From Algibacter miyuki (lineage in GTDB: Bacteria; Bacteroidota; Bacteroidia; Flavobacteriales; Flavobacteriaceae), in the NCBI RefSeq assembly GCF_030409805.1, contig NZ_JAUFQP010000016.1, positions 171,472 through 235,471 of the forward strand: 64,000 nt of DNA, given 5' to 3'. Both the position numbers and the translations under genes were made by a program. Below are positions 48,281 to 55,803 of this stretch, one piece after another (within the stretch, counting starts at the first letter, position 1; every line of letters starts with the position of its first letter). The notes beneath the pieces were generated by a model, which was given only the letters and a program-made list of their open reading frames with translations, was not told where the DNA came from and did not search any database.

Positions 48281-48318
48281 TTGGTTTTCCAAATTGGTAC
48301 TCCAAACTGGTGTACCAA
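48281..48318. promoter_or_regulatory. Triple-box GntR operator upstream of SusC
   Basis: Three TTGG-NNNN-CCAA-like boxes at an exact 13-bp period: TTGGTTTTCCAA (48281-48292), TTGGTACTCCAA (48294-48305) and CTGGTGTACCAA (48307-48318). Boxes 2 and 3 form the same palindrome as at the other two promoters; box 1 is additional. The box resembles the known ExuR/UxuR site (TTGGTATACCAA). Confidence 0.8.
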
Positions 48319-48345
48319 ATATATATTAAAAAAATGTTATAGCAA
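48316..48345 (-). promoter_or_regulatory. Bacteroidota-type promoter of the SusCD operon
   Basis: Minus strand TTG (complement of 48343-48345), 19-bp spacer, then TATATTTG (complement of 48316-48323), matching the TTG-N17-23-TAnnTTTG consensus. The -7 element overlaps the last operator box by three bases, so bound GntR protein would block initiation. The predicted 5' leader is about 165 nt. Confidence 0.7.
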
Positions 48346-48575
48346 AATATTATATTAATATAATCACCTATAAATCAGACGATACTACAACTTATGGCGT
48401 GATTACTGCAAAAATTTGGAATACTACTAATTACGAGTCCATAGAAATACCGCGTAATTTTAAATAGTTTTTAATATTATTGAACACAACTCCAACGTAA
48501 ATTATTATAATGAATTAGGCTATCAGCCACATAGTCGTTTTCGTATGAATATCAAATCCTGATATGACCAGCTAT
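48346..48575. other. Rest of the 433-bp gap upstream of SusC; possible coding remnant
   Basis: With the operator/promoter region this completes the gap between SusC and the first PL7 gene. On the plus strand an open piece (48369-48467) reads YKSDDTTTYGVITAKIWNTT followed by NYESIEIPRNFK and a stop; about 40 bases later another frame reads NYYNELGYQPHSRFRMN. These look like pieces of a lost gene, family not recognised. No terminator for the PL7 gene is evident, so read-through into SusC is possible. Confidence 0.3.
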
Positions 48576-49676
48576 TTAATCATTTTTAGAAAAATATTCT
48601 TCATTGGAAACAGCATCATCACTTACGTATATACTTCCAGTTTTAAACCAAACTTCAGCATAGTTACCATCGGCATATTGTTTTTCAATATCACCACCAT
48701 GAGTTTCTGCTCCAGAACACCAATTTTTATTGACTTCTGCTGATTTTCCATTGGTTTGATTATAAGCACCAAGTTTGAAAAAACACCCCTCGCCGGTATA
48801 TGCTTCCTGACGTTCTACGCCATCTTGACCTATTGGTACAAATAACTTCTGTGTTTGCTCAGGTATATCTGCAGCTGTTGTGTATTCCGATTCAATTAAG
48901 TTTTTTGTAAACGTTTTGGTTTCATGATCTTTACTTGTGAATTTCAAGTTCATAATACCATCTTTTACTTCAATTTCATAACTAAATTCTTCACCTAAAG
49001 CAATACCATCTTTTGGTTCTTCGGGATATGTATTTGCTTCTGCACCAACAACTGAAAAGTCGTTACCCCAAACCGCCGTAGAATAATCCCATCTTCCAGA
49101 ATTATCATCACCTGCCGTATTAATTTCATAATGCCAAAACACAGAACCTTTTGTATGTCCTGGGAATTTTTTGTAGAATATTTTAAGAGGTTCATTCTCG
49201 TGTTTATCCGCACTATGAATTTGTCCCACAACTACAGCATGCGAAGCTGCAACACGAGCATCACCCGTAGCAGACACATTCATGACTTTCAATGTTGCCG
49301 TCAATTTATCGTTAGCTGTTTTTGGATACCACTTTTTTACTTGTGCTAATTCTGTCCTTGTATTGTTTGAAGTTCCATGCGTGTCTCCACCATTTGGCGC
49401 TTTAAAAACAACCCAATCATTAGTGCCATCATTGGCTGTGTAAAAGAAGTCTTTGTTTTCAAAATTATTTGCAATACCAACGTTTGAACCATCGCCTAAA
49501 ATTAATTTCCAATCATCAAAAAATGGAATTACATCACTAGCATAAACGGTTTGTATTACTTCATCTTTATTGTTTTCTTTAACATCTTTTTTAGTTTCAT
49601 TTTTACAACTGTTTAGGGTTAGAAAAATACTTAAAACGATGAGCGTGGTGGTGGTTGAAATGTTTTTTGTATTCAT
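48576..49676 (-). CDS. PL7-family alginate lyase lipoprotein (copy 1)
   Basis: 366 aa; lipobox LTLNSCKN (Cys24). The three PL7 fingerprints are present: RTEL (107-110), QIH (152-154, catalytic His) and FKLGAYNQTNG near the C-terminus (catalytic Tyr). They build the beta-jelly-roll cleft that cuts the 1-4 bonds of alginate by beta-elimination. The QIH variant is usually associated with poly-G or mixed MG activity. About 60% similar by eye to the second PL7 at 52961-54010. Surface-anchored, so it can make oligomers for SusCD. Some 43 bp downstream of the transporter gene, likely in one operon with it. Confidence 0.93.
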   Translation of the reverse strand: MNTKNISTTTTLIVLSIFLTLNSCKNETKKDVKENNKDEVIQTVYASDVIPFFDDWKLILGDGSNVGIANNFENKDFFYTANDGTNDWVVFKAPNGGDTHGTSNNTRTELAQVKKWYPKTANDKLTATLKVMNVSATGDARVAASHAVVVGQIHSADKHENEPLKIFYKKFPGHTKGSVFWHYEINTAGDDNSGRWDYSTAVWGNDFSVVGAEANTYPEEPKDGIALGEEFSYEIEVKDGIMNLKFTSKDHETKTFTKNLIESEYTTAADIPEQTQKLFVPIGQDGVERQEAYTGEGCFFKLGAYNQTNGKSAEVNKNWCSGAETHGGDIEKQYADGNYAEVWFKTGSIYVSDDAVSNEEYFSKND

Positions 49677-49719
49677 TTTATTATGGTTTAGTTTGTTTTT
49701 ATTTGTACTCCATTACGTA

Positions 49720-50994
49720 TTAGAAATATTCTAAAAGTGCGACGATTCCGTTATATGAAATCACTAAAGAAAAGAACAGTGCTGCATACAATCCGATGTA
49801 AACACCTAAGCTCGTTTTATAATCTTTCATGACTTTTTTATTGCTCAGCATCAGGATAATACCAAGTACAACAATTGGCAACACAAAAACATTAAATACT
49901 TGAGATAGAATTTGAATTTCAATAGGATTTGCTCCAAATGCAGGACCAATTAGAGCTACCATACACGCTACAGCCGTTATAATTCTAAACTGACGCGAAT
50001 TGGTATCTAATTCTCCCGATTGATAATCTGCAATTAGTAATGGCGCTATTAATAAACACGGAAAAATAGAAGATAAACCTGCACTTAATGCACCAAAAAA
50101 GAAAATAGAAACGGCCCACTTACCAGCAACAGGTTCTAGTGTATTAGCCATATCTAAAACTTGTGAAACTTCTTTACCTTGATAAAATAAAGCTCCTGCC
50201 GCTACTGCCATAATAACGGCACTAATTACAAATATTAAAATGGCAGCGGTAATGGAATCTTTTTTCTGTTGATCTAAATTTTTAATAGTCCAACCTTTTC
50301 CTTTTACAAAGAGTGGTCGAGATAGAAATGTAGCCGAAGCCATGGTGGTACCAACAAACGCCGCAACGAGCATTTTACCGCCAGGAACATCTGGTATAGT
50401 GGGCAATAAGCCTTTAACTACATCTATAGAAAGTGGCTGCACAAAACATAATGAAAGTACAAATGAGAACCCCATTAAGGTTACAAAAACTACCAATATT
50501 TTCTCAAAAAATGTGTACTTACCAACGAGCATTAATAAGTAAAACGTAACAATAATTATAATGGCTGTTATTAAAACAGTTTCATACTTATAAGCACTTA
50601 ATCCTTCAAAATTAATGGCTAATATTTCGTAAATAATGTTTGATGAAATCCCTAAAATTCCCATTAATGAATTCCATTGCCCAAACGTAATGCCAACAAT
50701 AATTAATATGGCTAAAATTTTTCCAAATTTTAAATGTTTTTTAAATCCGTAAAGTGCTGTTTCACTTGTAAGTAATGCATAATTACCGTAAGCAAACATT
50801 AAAACTCCCGAAAAAATACAACTAATTAGAAGTACCCATAATAATTGCATATTAAATTTACTTCCGGCGACAATCATCGAGGTTACGCTACCTGTACCTA
50901 TGGTATAACCGATAGCAAAAATACCTGGACCAAAGCCCAAAACTATAGCTACAATTTTTTGCAATAAAGATTTCTTCTCTTTTAATTCAGACAT
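49720..50994 (-). CDS. Nramp-fold membrane transporter lacking the metal-binding motifs
   Basis: 424 aa, about 11 membrane helices. Helix 1 (FGPGIFAIGYTIGTGSVTSM ... AGSKFNMQLLWVLL) lines up with Nramp helix 1, but the DPGN metal motif is replaced by I32-G-T-G35. In helix 6 the MPH motif is MAS (218-220, VGTTMAS). Asp, Asn and His ligands are therefore absent, so Mn/Fe transport is unlikely. It sits between PL7 and a gluconokinase-dehydrogenase fusion, and is the only inner-membrane transporter in the locus; an uptake role for the sugar-acid product is an inference. No other MFS- or SSS-type carrier is seen here. Confidence 0.85.
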   Translation of the reverse strand: MSELKEKKSLLQKIVAIVLGFGPGIFAIGYTIGTGSVTSMIVAGSKFNMQLLWVLLISCIFSGVLMFAYGNYALLTSETALYGFKKHLKFGKILAILIIVGITFGQWNSLMGILGISSNIIYEILAINFEGLSAYKYETVLITAIIIIVTFYLLMLVGKYTFFEKILVVFVTLMGFSFVLSLCFVQPLSIDVVKGLLPTIPDVPGGKMLVAAFVGTTMASATFLSRPLFVKGKGWTIKNLDQQKKDSITAAILIFVISAVIMAVAAGALFYQGKEVSQVLDMANTLEPVAGKWAVSIFFFGALSAGLSSIFPCLLIAPLLIADYQSGELDTNSRQFRIITAVACMVALIGPAFGANPIEIQILSQVFNVFVLPIVVLGIILMLSNKKVMKDYKTSLGVYIGLYAALFFSLVISYNGIVALLEYF

Positions 50995-51037
50995 TATATT
51001 TAGTTTAGTTTGGTGTATTTAGTTAAAAATGGAGTGG

Positions 51038-52924
51038 TTAATTCCAGTTGGTATGGTGAAACTTACCAGTATCATCATCGATACGTTGATAAGTATGTGC
51101 TCCAAAATAATCGCGTTGCGCTTGAATTATATTTGCTGAAGAATTTGAGATTGTATAAGCATTTAAAAAATTAACAGACTCACTTAAACAGGATGCCGTT
51201 AACTCGTTCAAAATACATTGAGAAACTACTTTATTTATAGAAGGTTTTAGAGCTTTCAGTTTATTAATAATGGTAGCGTGTTTTAAAATATTATCATCCG
51301 TTTTTAAAATTGGAATTAATTCTACCATAAAATCAGATTTAATAATACAACCATTGGTCCAAATACGAGCAATTTCACTTAAGTTCAATTCCCAATTATA
51401 AGTTCTTCCTGCTTCAGAAATCAGTTTAATACCTTGATAATGATTAATAATTCTTGCAAACTGATAAGCATTTAAAACATCTTGAAGATCTAAATGCAAT
51501 GACGATGGGTTTATATTGAAGTTTTTACTAGCCCAAAGCCTTTCCTCTTTATAAAACGACGTATAGCGCGCAAATAATGCCGACGCGATTAAAGTACTTG
51601 GAGCGCCTAATTGCGCTGTGGCTATAGTAGTCCAATTACCTGTACCTTTATTTCCTGCCTTATCTACTATTTTATTTACTAACCAATCATCTCCATCCTT
51701 TTTTCTTAAAATATCTATAGTAATACCCAATAAATAACTATCAGCTTCGGCTTTCCATGATTCTAAAATATTGGCAATTTCATCAGGATTATTTCCCATG
51801 GCTTTAAGAATAGTGTAAACTTCTGCCAACAATTGCATCTCTACGTATTCAATACCATTATGGACCATTTTAACAAAATGCCCACTACCTTCTTCACCTA
51901 TATATGTACAACAAGGCAGGTTATTAGCATCTTTGGCAGCGATACTTTCCAAATACGGTTTTATTAAATTATACGTTTCTTTATTTCCGCCAGGCATAAT
52001 AGAAGGCCCTATTAATGCGCCTTGCTCTCCTCCAGAAACTCCAACACCAATAAAATTGATCTGTTTTGATTTTAAATAATCGTAACGATCTTTAGTTTTT
52101 AAGTAATTTGAATTTCCTCCATCAATCAAGATATCGCCATCTGATAAAAAGGGAATTAAATCTTTAATAACTAAATCCGTTATCTTACCGGCATTCACCA
52201 TGAGCATAATACGTCTTGGTGTTTGTAATGAATTTACGAATGCTTCGATATCAGAATAAGCCTGAGTTGTCTCAAGTTCCTTATATGCTTTTTTGAAATT
52301 TATAGCAACATCTTCTTCCGTTCCTTTTTCTTCTCTATTAAACACCGAAATTTTAAATCCTTTTTGAGCCAAGTTTCTACTTAAACTCTTTCCCATGACG
52401 CCTAGTCCAAATAATCCGAATTCTGATTTCATCTTTATTTTATTTGCAATTTTTTCAACAATGTCTTCTGGATTTAAACCAATATTTACAACAAAAGCAT
52501 TTTCCGGTGCTTCTAAAGTATCAAACTGCGATTGCAATAAATTGGAAGACATAAAATGGTTCTCTCGTTTATTTAATCGCCCTAAAATTTGATCAAAGCT
52601 TCCTGCTAAATGAATCCATTTTACTTGATTCTGAATACCTCTATTTAAAATTTCTCTGTAAGATTTCTTTAAAGCTGAACAAACAATAATGCAGTTACTG
52701 TCTTCTAATTGCCTTTTTGCTAACTCGTTAAGTGTAACCAACCAACCATGGCGATCATCATCATTTAATGGCACGCCACTACTCATTTTATCTATATTTG
52801 ATTGCGGATGAAAATCGTCACCATCAAAAAAAGGAATATCCAGTTTTTTAGATAATAGCTGTGCAATGGTGCTTTTGCCGCAGCCCGAAACCCCCATGAT
52901 AAAGATGACATTGTTCAAATTCAT
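51038..52924 (-). CDS. Gluconokinase - 6-phosphogluconate dehydrogenase fusion
   Basis: 628-aa bifunctional enzyme. Residues 1-164 are a GntK-type kinase: Walker A MGVSGCGKST (10-19), FFDGDDFHPQSNIDKMSSGVP and LNDDDRHGWL. Residues 165-628 are a complete decarboxylating 6-phosphogluconate dehydrogenase: GLFGLGVMG, VSGGEQGALIGPSIMPGG, HFVKMVHNGIEYVEMQL, and a C-terminal QRDYFGAHTYQR and HHTNWN. Together: gluconate to 6-phosphogluconate to ribulose-5-phosphate. There is no linker, and the join is a Met (ATG at 52432) in the position of the free-standing enzyme's start, so a separate dehydrogenase could also be translated. Operon: between PL7-2 (36 bp) and the transporter (43 bp). Confidence 0.95.
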   Translation of the reverse strand: MNLNNVIFIMGVSGCGKSTIAQLLSKKLDIPFFDGDDFHPQSNIDKMSSGVPLNDDDRHGWLVTLNELAKRQLEDSNCIIVCSALKKSYREILNRGIQNQVKWIHLAGSFDQILGRLNKRENHFMSSNLLQSQFDTLEAPENAFVVNIGLNPEDIVEKIANKIKMKSEFGLFGLGVMGKSLSRNLAQKGFKISVFNREEKGTEEDVAINFKKAYKELETTQAYSDIEAFVNSLQTPRRIMLMVNAGKITDLVIKDLIPFLSDGDILIDGGNSNYLKTKDRYDYLKSKQINFIGVGVSGGEQGALIGPSIMPGGNKETYNLIKPYLESIAAKDANNLPCCTYIGEEGSGHFVKMVHNGIEYVEMQLLAEVYTILKAMGNNPDEIANILESWKAEADSYLLGITIDILRKKDGDDWLVNKIVDKAGNKGTGNWTTIATAQLGAPSTLIASALFARYTSFYKEERLWASKNFNINPSSLHLDLQDVLNAYQFARIINHYQGIKLISEAGRTYNWELNLSEIARIWTNGCIIKSDFMVELIPILKTDDNILKHATIINKLKALKPSINKVVSQCILNELTASCLSESVNFLNAYTISNSSANIIQAQRDYFGAHTYQRIDDDTGKFHHTNWN

Positions 52925-52960
52925 AAAATATTTAAATACGCTTTATAACTTTAAATACTA

Positions 52961-54010
52961 TTATTTTTTACTCGGTGCAGTACCCGCTCCTACTGTTGCG
53001 TTTTTAAACCAGACTTCAGCATAACATCCATTGGCATATTGTTTTGCGATGTCTCCATTATAAGTTTCAGATCCTGTACTCCAAACGATGTTATCTTCTG
53101 GGTTCTTGCCATTAGTTTGGTTATACGCACCTTGTTTAAAATTTTGTAATTCCCCAGCATAAGCCTGGTCTCGTTCAACTCCATCACGACCAATTGCAGC
53201 GTATAATGTCCATATTTGTTCAGGAATATCTTCTTTTTTAGCAAATTCAGATTTTATCAAGTTTTTAGTGAATGTTTTGGTTTCGTGACCTTCACTCTTA
53301 AAAGTAAGATACATAATTCCATTATAAACATTTATTTCATAGCTGAATTCTTCTCCTAGAGCAATACCATCTTTTGGTTCTTCGGGTGATATCGTTGGAC
53401 TCGACCCCACAACAGACATGTCATACCCCCAAACTGCGGTAGAATAATCCCATCTTCCAGAATTATCATCACCAGCTGTATTAATCTCATAATTCCAAAA
53501 AACAGAACCTTTGGTGTGGCCAGGGAATTTTTTATAAAAGATTTTTAAAGGCTCGTTTTCATGTCCTTCATTACCATGAATTTGTCCAACTACCACTGAA
53601 TAAGAAGCGGCAACTCTTGCATCTCCAGACGTTGAAACATGCATTACTTTTAACGACCCCGTTAATTTACCGCCAGTTTCTGTAGTCCAATATTTTTTTT
53701 GTCCTAATTCTGTTCTCGTATTGCTGGAAGTTCGAGATGTAATCCCGGAATTTGGTGTTTTATATACTACCCAATCCGTTTTGTTATCATTTGTAACATA
53801 AAAATAATCTTTATGCTCAATATTGGCTAGTTCTTCAAACTTGGTTCCATCGCCACAGAGCATACGCCATTGATCCATAAATGGTATAACATCACTTGGA
53901 TAAACAGTAGCTTTTGACTCTATTTTAGTCGTTTTTTGTGTAGTATCCCTGCAGCTATAACTTAATGCTACAACAGCAAACATTGAAAAAAATAGTAATG
54001 ATGATTTCAT
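52961..54010 (-). CDS. PL7-family alginate lyase lipoprotein (copy 2)
   Basis: About 349 aa from the ATG at 54010, which starts a lipoprotein signal (MKSSLLFFSMFAVVALSYSC); the frame is open to 54085 through other ATGs (54025, 54043). PL7 fingerprints: NTRTELGQ, VVVGQIHGNEGHENEPLK, and NFKQGAYNQTNG. Same QIH type as copy 1, from which it differs most at the C-terminus (no EEYF tail; ends TVGAGTAPSKK). First gene of the operon that runs through the kinase fusion, transporter and PL7-1, driven by the perfect operator/promoter at 54126-54159. Confidence 0.93.
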   Translation of the reverse strand: MKSSLLFFSMFAVVALSYSCRDTTQKTTKIESKATVYPSDVIPFMDQWRMLCGDGTKFEELANIEHKDYFYVTNDNKTDWVVYKTPNSGITSRTSSNTRTELGQKKYWTTETGGKLTGSLKVMHVSTSGDARVAASYSVVVGQIHGNEGHENEPLKIFYKKFPGHTKGSVFWNYEINTAGDDNSGRWDYSTAVWGYDMSVVGSSPTISPEEPKDGIALGEEFSYEINVYNGIMYLTFKSEGHETKTFTKNLIKSEFAKKEDIPEQIWTLYAAIGRDGVERDQAYAGELQNFKQGAYNQTNGKNPEDNIVWSTGSETYNGDIAKQYANGCYAEVWFKNATVGAGTAPSKK

Positions 54011-54125
54011 AATTCTAAGATTCATTTTATATTTTCTATTCATTGTAACATTCATGATATTAGATACTAATGAGTCACATTTCAAATTAACAATTGTAAA
54101 AAAGTGAACTTATTATGGTTAAAAA

Positions 54126-54159
54126 ATATTTGGTACACCAATCTGGTGTACCAAATATA
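54126..54159 (-). promoter_or_regulatory. Perfect GntR palindrome overlapping the PL7-2 promoter
   Basis: 33-bp perfect palindrome: 15-nt arms ATATTTGGTACACCA (54126-54140) and TGGTGTACCAAATAT (54144-54158) around ATC. It holds two boxes at 13-bp distance, TTGGTACACCAA (54130-54141) and CTGGTGTACCAA (54143-54154). The right arm contains the minus-strand -7 element TATATTTG (complement of 54152-54159), in the same register as at the SusC promoter. A TTG is 24 bp further upstream, a little too far for consensus. Confidence 0.82.
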
Positions 54160-54504
54160 ACAATAAATATTTATAAATGCTTACAAAAGAAAAAAAACTC
54201 ATATGGTGAAGTAAAAATTATTCATTTCAATAAAAAAGCACAACGTTGCTCTTAAAAATTTACTTTAAGTTATAAGCCTTGCGATTAATTAAACTGACTG
54301 GCTTCCATCATTTTAAACTTCAATAAATACCCCGTTCTAGGAAGAATACAACCATAACATATTCATAATCAAATAAAAATAAATTTTATTCGTGCCTAAA
54401 AAGAAGAAAAACACGATTTATCAAACTTACATACTTGTAGAAAATATTTTTAAATTATCGATAAAGTCACTAATAAAACCGATTAAATGAAAAATAATTA
54501 TATA
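54160..54504. other. Divergent intergenic region, no gene seen
   Basis: AT-rich spacer between the minus-strand PL7 operon and the plus-strand cluster. Apart from the operator at its left edge and the inverted repeat at its right edge I see no gene, RNA or repeat. It is a natural boundary between two unrelated loci. Confidence 0.5.
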
Positions 54505-54537
54505 TTTGACAGAATATTATTTTAATATTCTATCAAA
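54505..54537. promoter_or_regulatory. Near-perfect inverted repeat at the start of the plus-strand cluster
   Basis: Arms TTTGACAGAATATTA (54505-54519) and TAATATTCTATCAAA (54523-54537) match at 14 of 15 positions around TTT. The left arm overlaps a -7-like TATATTTG (54501-54508), so it may be an operator or a hairpin at the 5' end of the message. No TTG at the proper distance was found. The first gene starts 40 bp downstream. Confidence 0.5.
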
Positions 54538-54576
54538 TAACTTAACCAAACACCCAAAAAAACACCTAACCCTACT

Positions 54577-55080
54577 ATGAAACACGTTCTATTATTATGT
54601 TTTTGTTGTGCTTTTCTGCAGCAAGTTTCATCGCAATCCAACTCTATATTAAGATCTACTACTGGAGTGTCTGGAGCTTCAAATGTTATTGTAAATGCTA
54701 ATGAAACATATACTATCCAACAAAGTATTGGACAAACAAGTGCTATTGGTACTTTTAATAATGACAATTACACGCTTAGGCAAGGGTTTATTCAACCTAA
54801 TATTTTGTCTAAAATAGTAGAAAAAAATATTCCGATAAACCTACAGTTAACTTTATATCCAAATCCTTTTGACGAACAAATTTCTTTAGCCTTTACTGAT
54901 AATATTAAAGGAGAAATAATTGTAACAGTATATAATATTCTTGGCGCTAAAGTATATAACCATAACTATCAACCTCTTCAAAAAATAGATGTTAGGTTAG
55001 ATTTGCTATCTACTGGAGAATATATTTTGAAAACCATTGCTAACAACAAGCAATTCATAACCAAGATTATAAAAAAATAA
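54577..55080 (+). CDS. Small secreted protein with type IX secretion (type A) sorting domain
   Basis: 167 aa: signal peptide (LLLCFCCAFLQQVSSQ), a short beta-rich segment ending YTLRQGFIQPN, then an about 75-residue T9SS type A C-terminal domain: LYPNPFDEQISLAF, VTVYNILGAKVYNH, DLLSTGEYILKTI, KQFITKIIKK. The sorting domain sends the protein through the PorV/PorU machinery to the cell surface. The mature part is only about 70 residues, too little for an enzyme; the IQQSIGQTS..GTFNNDNYTLRQGFIQP pattern is common in front of such domains. First gene of the plus-strand cluster. Confidence 0.88.
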   Translation: MKHVLLLCFCCAFLQQVSSQSNSILRSTTGVSGASNVIVNANETYTIQQSIGQTSAIGTFNNDNYTLRQGFIQPNILSKIVEKNIPINLQLTLYPNPFDEQISLAFTDNIKGEIIVTVYNILGAKVYNHNYQPLQKIDVRLDLLSTGEYILKTIANNKQFITKIIKK

Positions 55081-55106
55081 CCCCCAATTTCATAAACCTA
55101 TAAAAA

Positions 55107-55736
55107 ATGAACATTAAAAGGATCTTGCCATTAATATTGCTTTTTTCTATATCTACTGTTGTATCTGCACAACAAATATTTTTAGAAACAGGAAAAACCT
55201 CATCGTCATTCATCTATAAAAATTCGCAAGGTGTAGCATTTGAAAATTTACAAGCAACCAACCACACTTTTATGACCATGGGTTATAGAACTCAAGTTTT
55301 TGTTGAAAAATTAAAGACCTCTTTAAGTATTGGTTATTTCGGTTATGGAGCAACTGGAAGTGACCATACTTTGGAAGGAATTCTGGATTGGAATATTAAC
55401 TATTTAGAAGTTAGTGGCGGTTTAGACTATAGTTTATATGCGATAAAGAAAACGGAGTTCTATTTAAAAGGCATGCTTTCTACCGGATTTTTTATTCAAG
55501 GCACACAAAGTTTAAATAATGAAATTATTAATCTTAAAAACACCGATGACTTCAATAAGACCATGATTAGTTTTAAAACCGGAGCTGGTGTTTTACATTC
55601 TGTCTCAAAAGAATTATCATTATACATACAGTATTTATTCGGAAAAAGCGTAAACCAAGCTAATGATAATGAATCTTTAAAAATTAAAAGTCATAATGTT
55701 GGCTTTGGAGTGCTCATAGAATTATTCAACAAATAG
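55107..55736 (+). CDS. Putative outer-membrane beta-barrel protein
   Basis: 209 aa with a signal peptide (LPLILLFSISTVVSAQ). The rest alternates hydrophobic and polar residues in strands (FMTMGYRTQVFVEK, TSLSIGYFGYGA, INYLEVSGGLDYSL, EFYLKGMLSTGFF, ISFKTGAGVLHSV, LSLYIQYLFG, HNVGFGVLIELF), consistent with an 8-stranded barrel. No family can be named. It lies 26 bp after the T9SS protein and 67 bp before the giant repeat protein, so it may anchor or export one of them. Confidence 0.7.
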   Translation: MNIKRILPLILLFSISTVVSAQQIFLETGKTSSSFIYKNSQGVAFENLQATNHTFMTMGYRTQVFVEKLKTSLSIGYFGYGATGSDHTLEGILDWNINYLEVSGGLDYSLYAIKKTEFYLKGMLSTGFFIQGTQSLNNEIINLKNTDDFNKTMISFKTGAGVLHSVSKELSLYIQYLFGKSVNQANDNESLKIKSHNVGFGVLIELFNK

Positions 55737-55803
55737 AATAAAACAATTTCAGTTAAAAGTCAACCATAAAATATACAAAGAACCTAACCTAACCAATAAT
55801 CTT

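Noticed and set aside
48369..48467. Plus-strand piece YKSDDTTTYGVITAKIW... as a small gene
   Set aside because: No start codon with context and no homologue recognised; recorded only as a possible remnant in the intergenic entry.
49720..50994. Ordinary Mn/Fe Nramp transporter (MntH)
   Set aside because: DPGN and MPH metal-binding motifs are replaced by IGTG and MAS; the gene context is carbohydrate-related.
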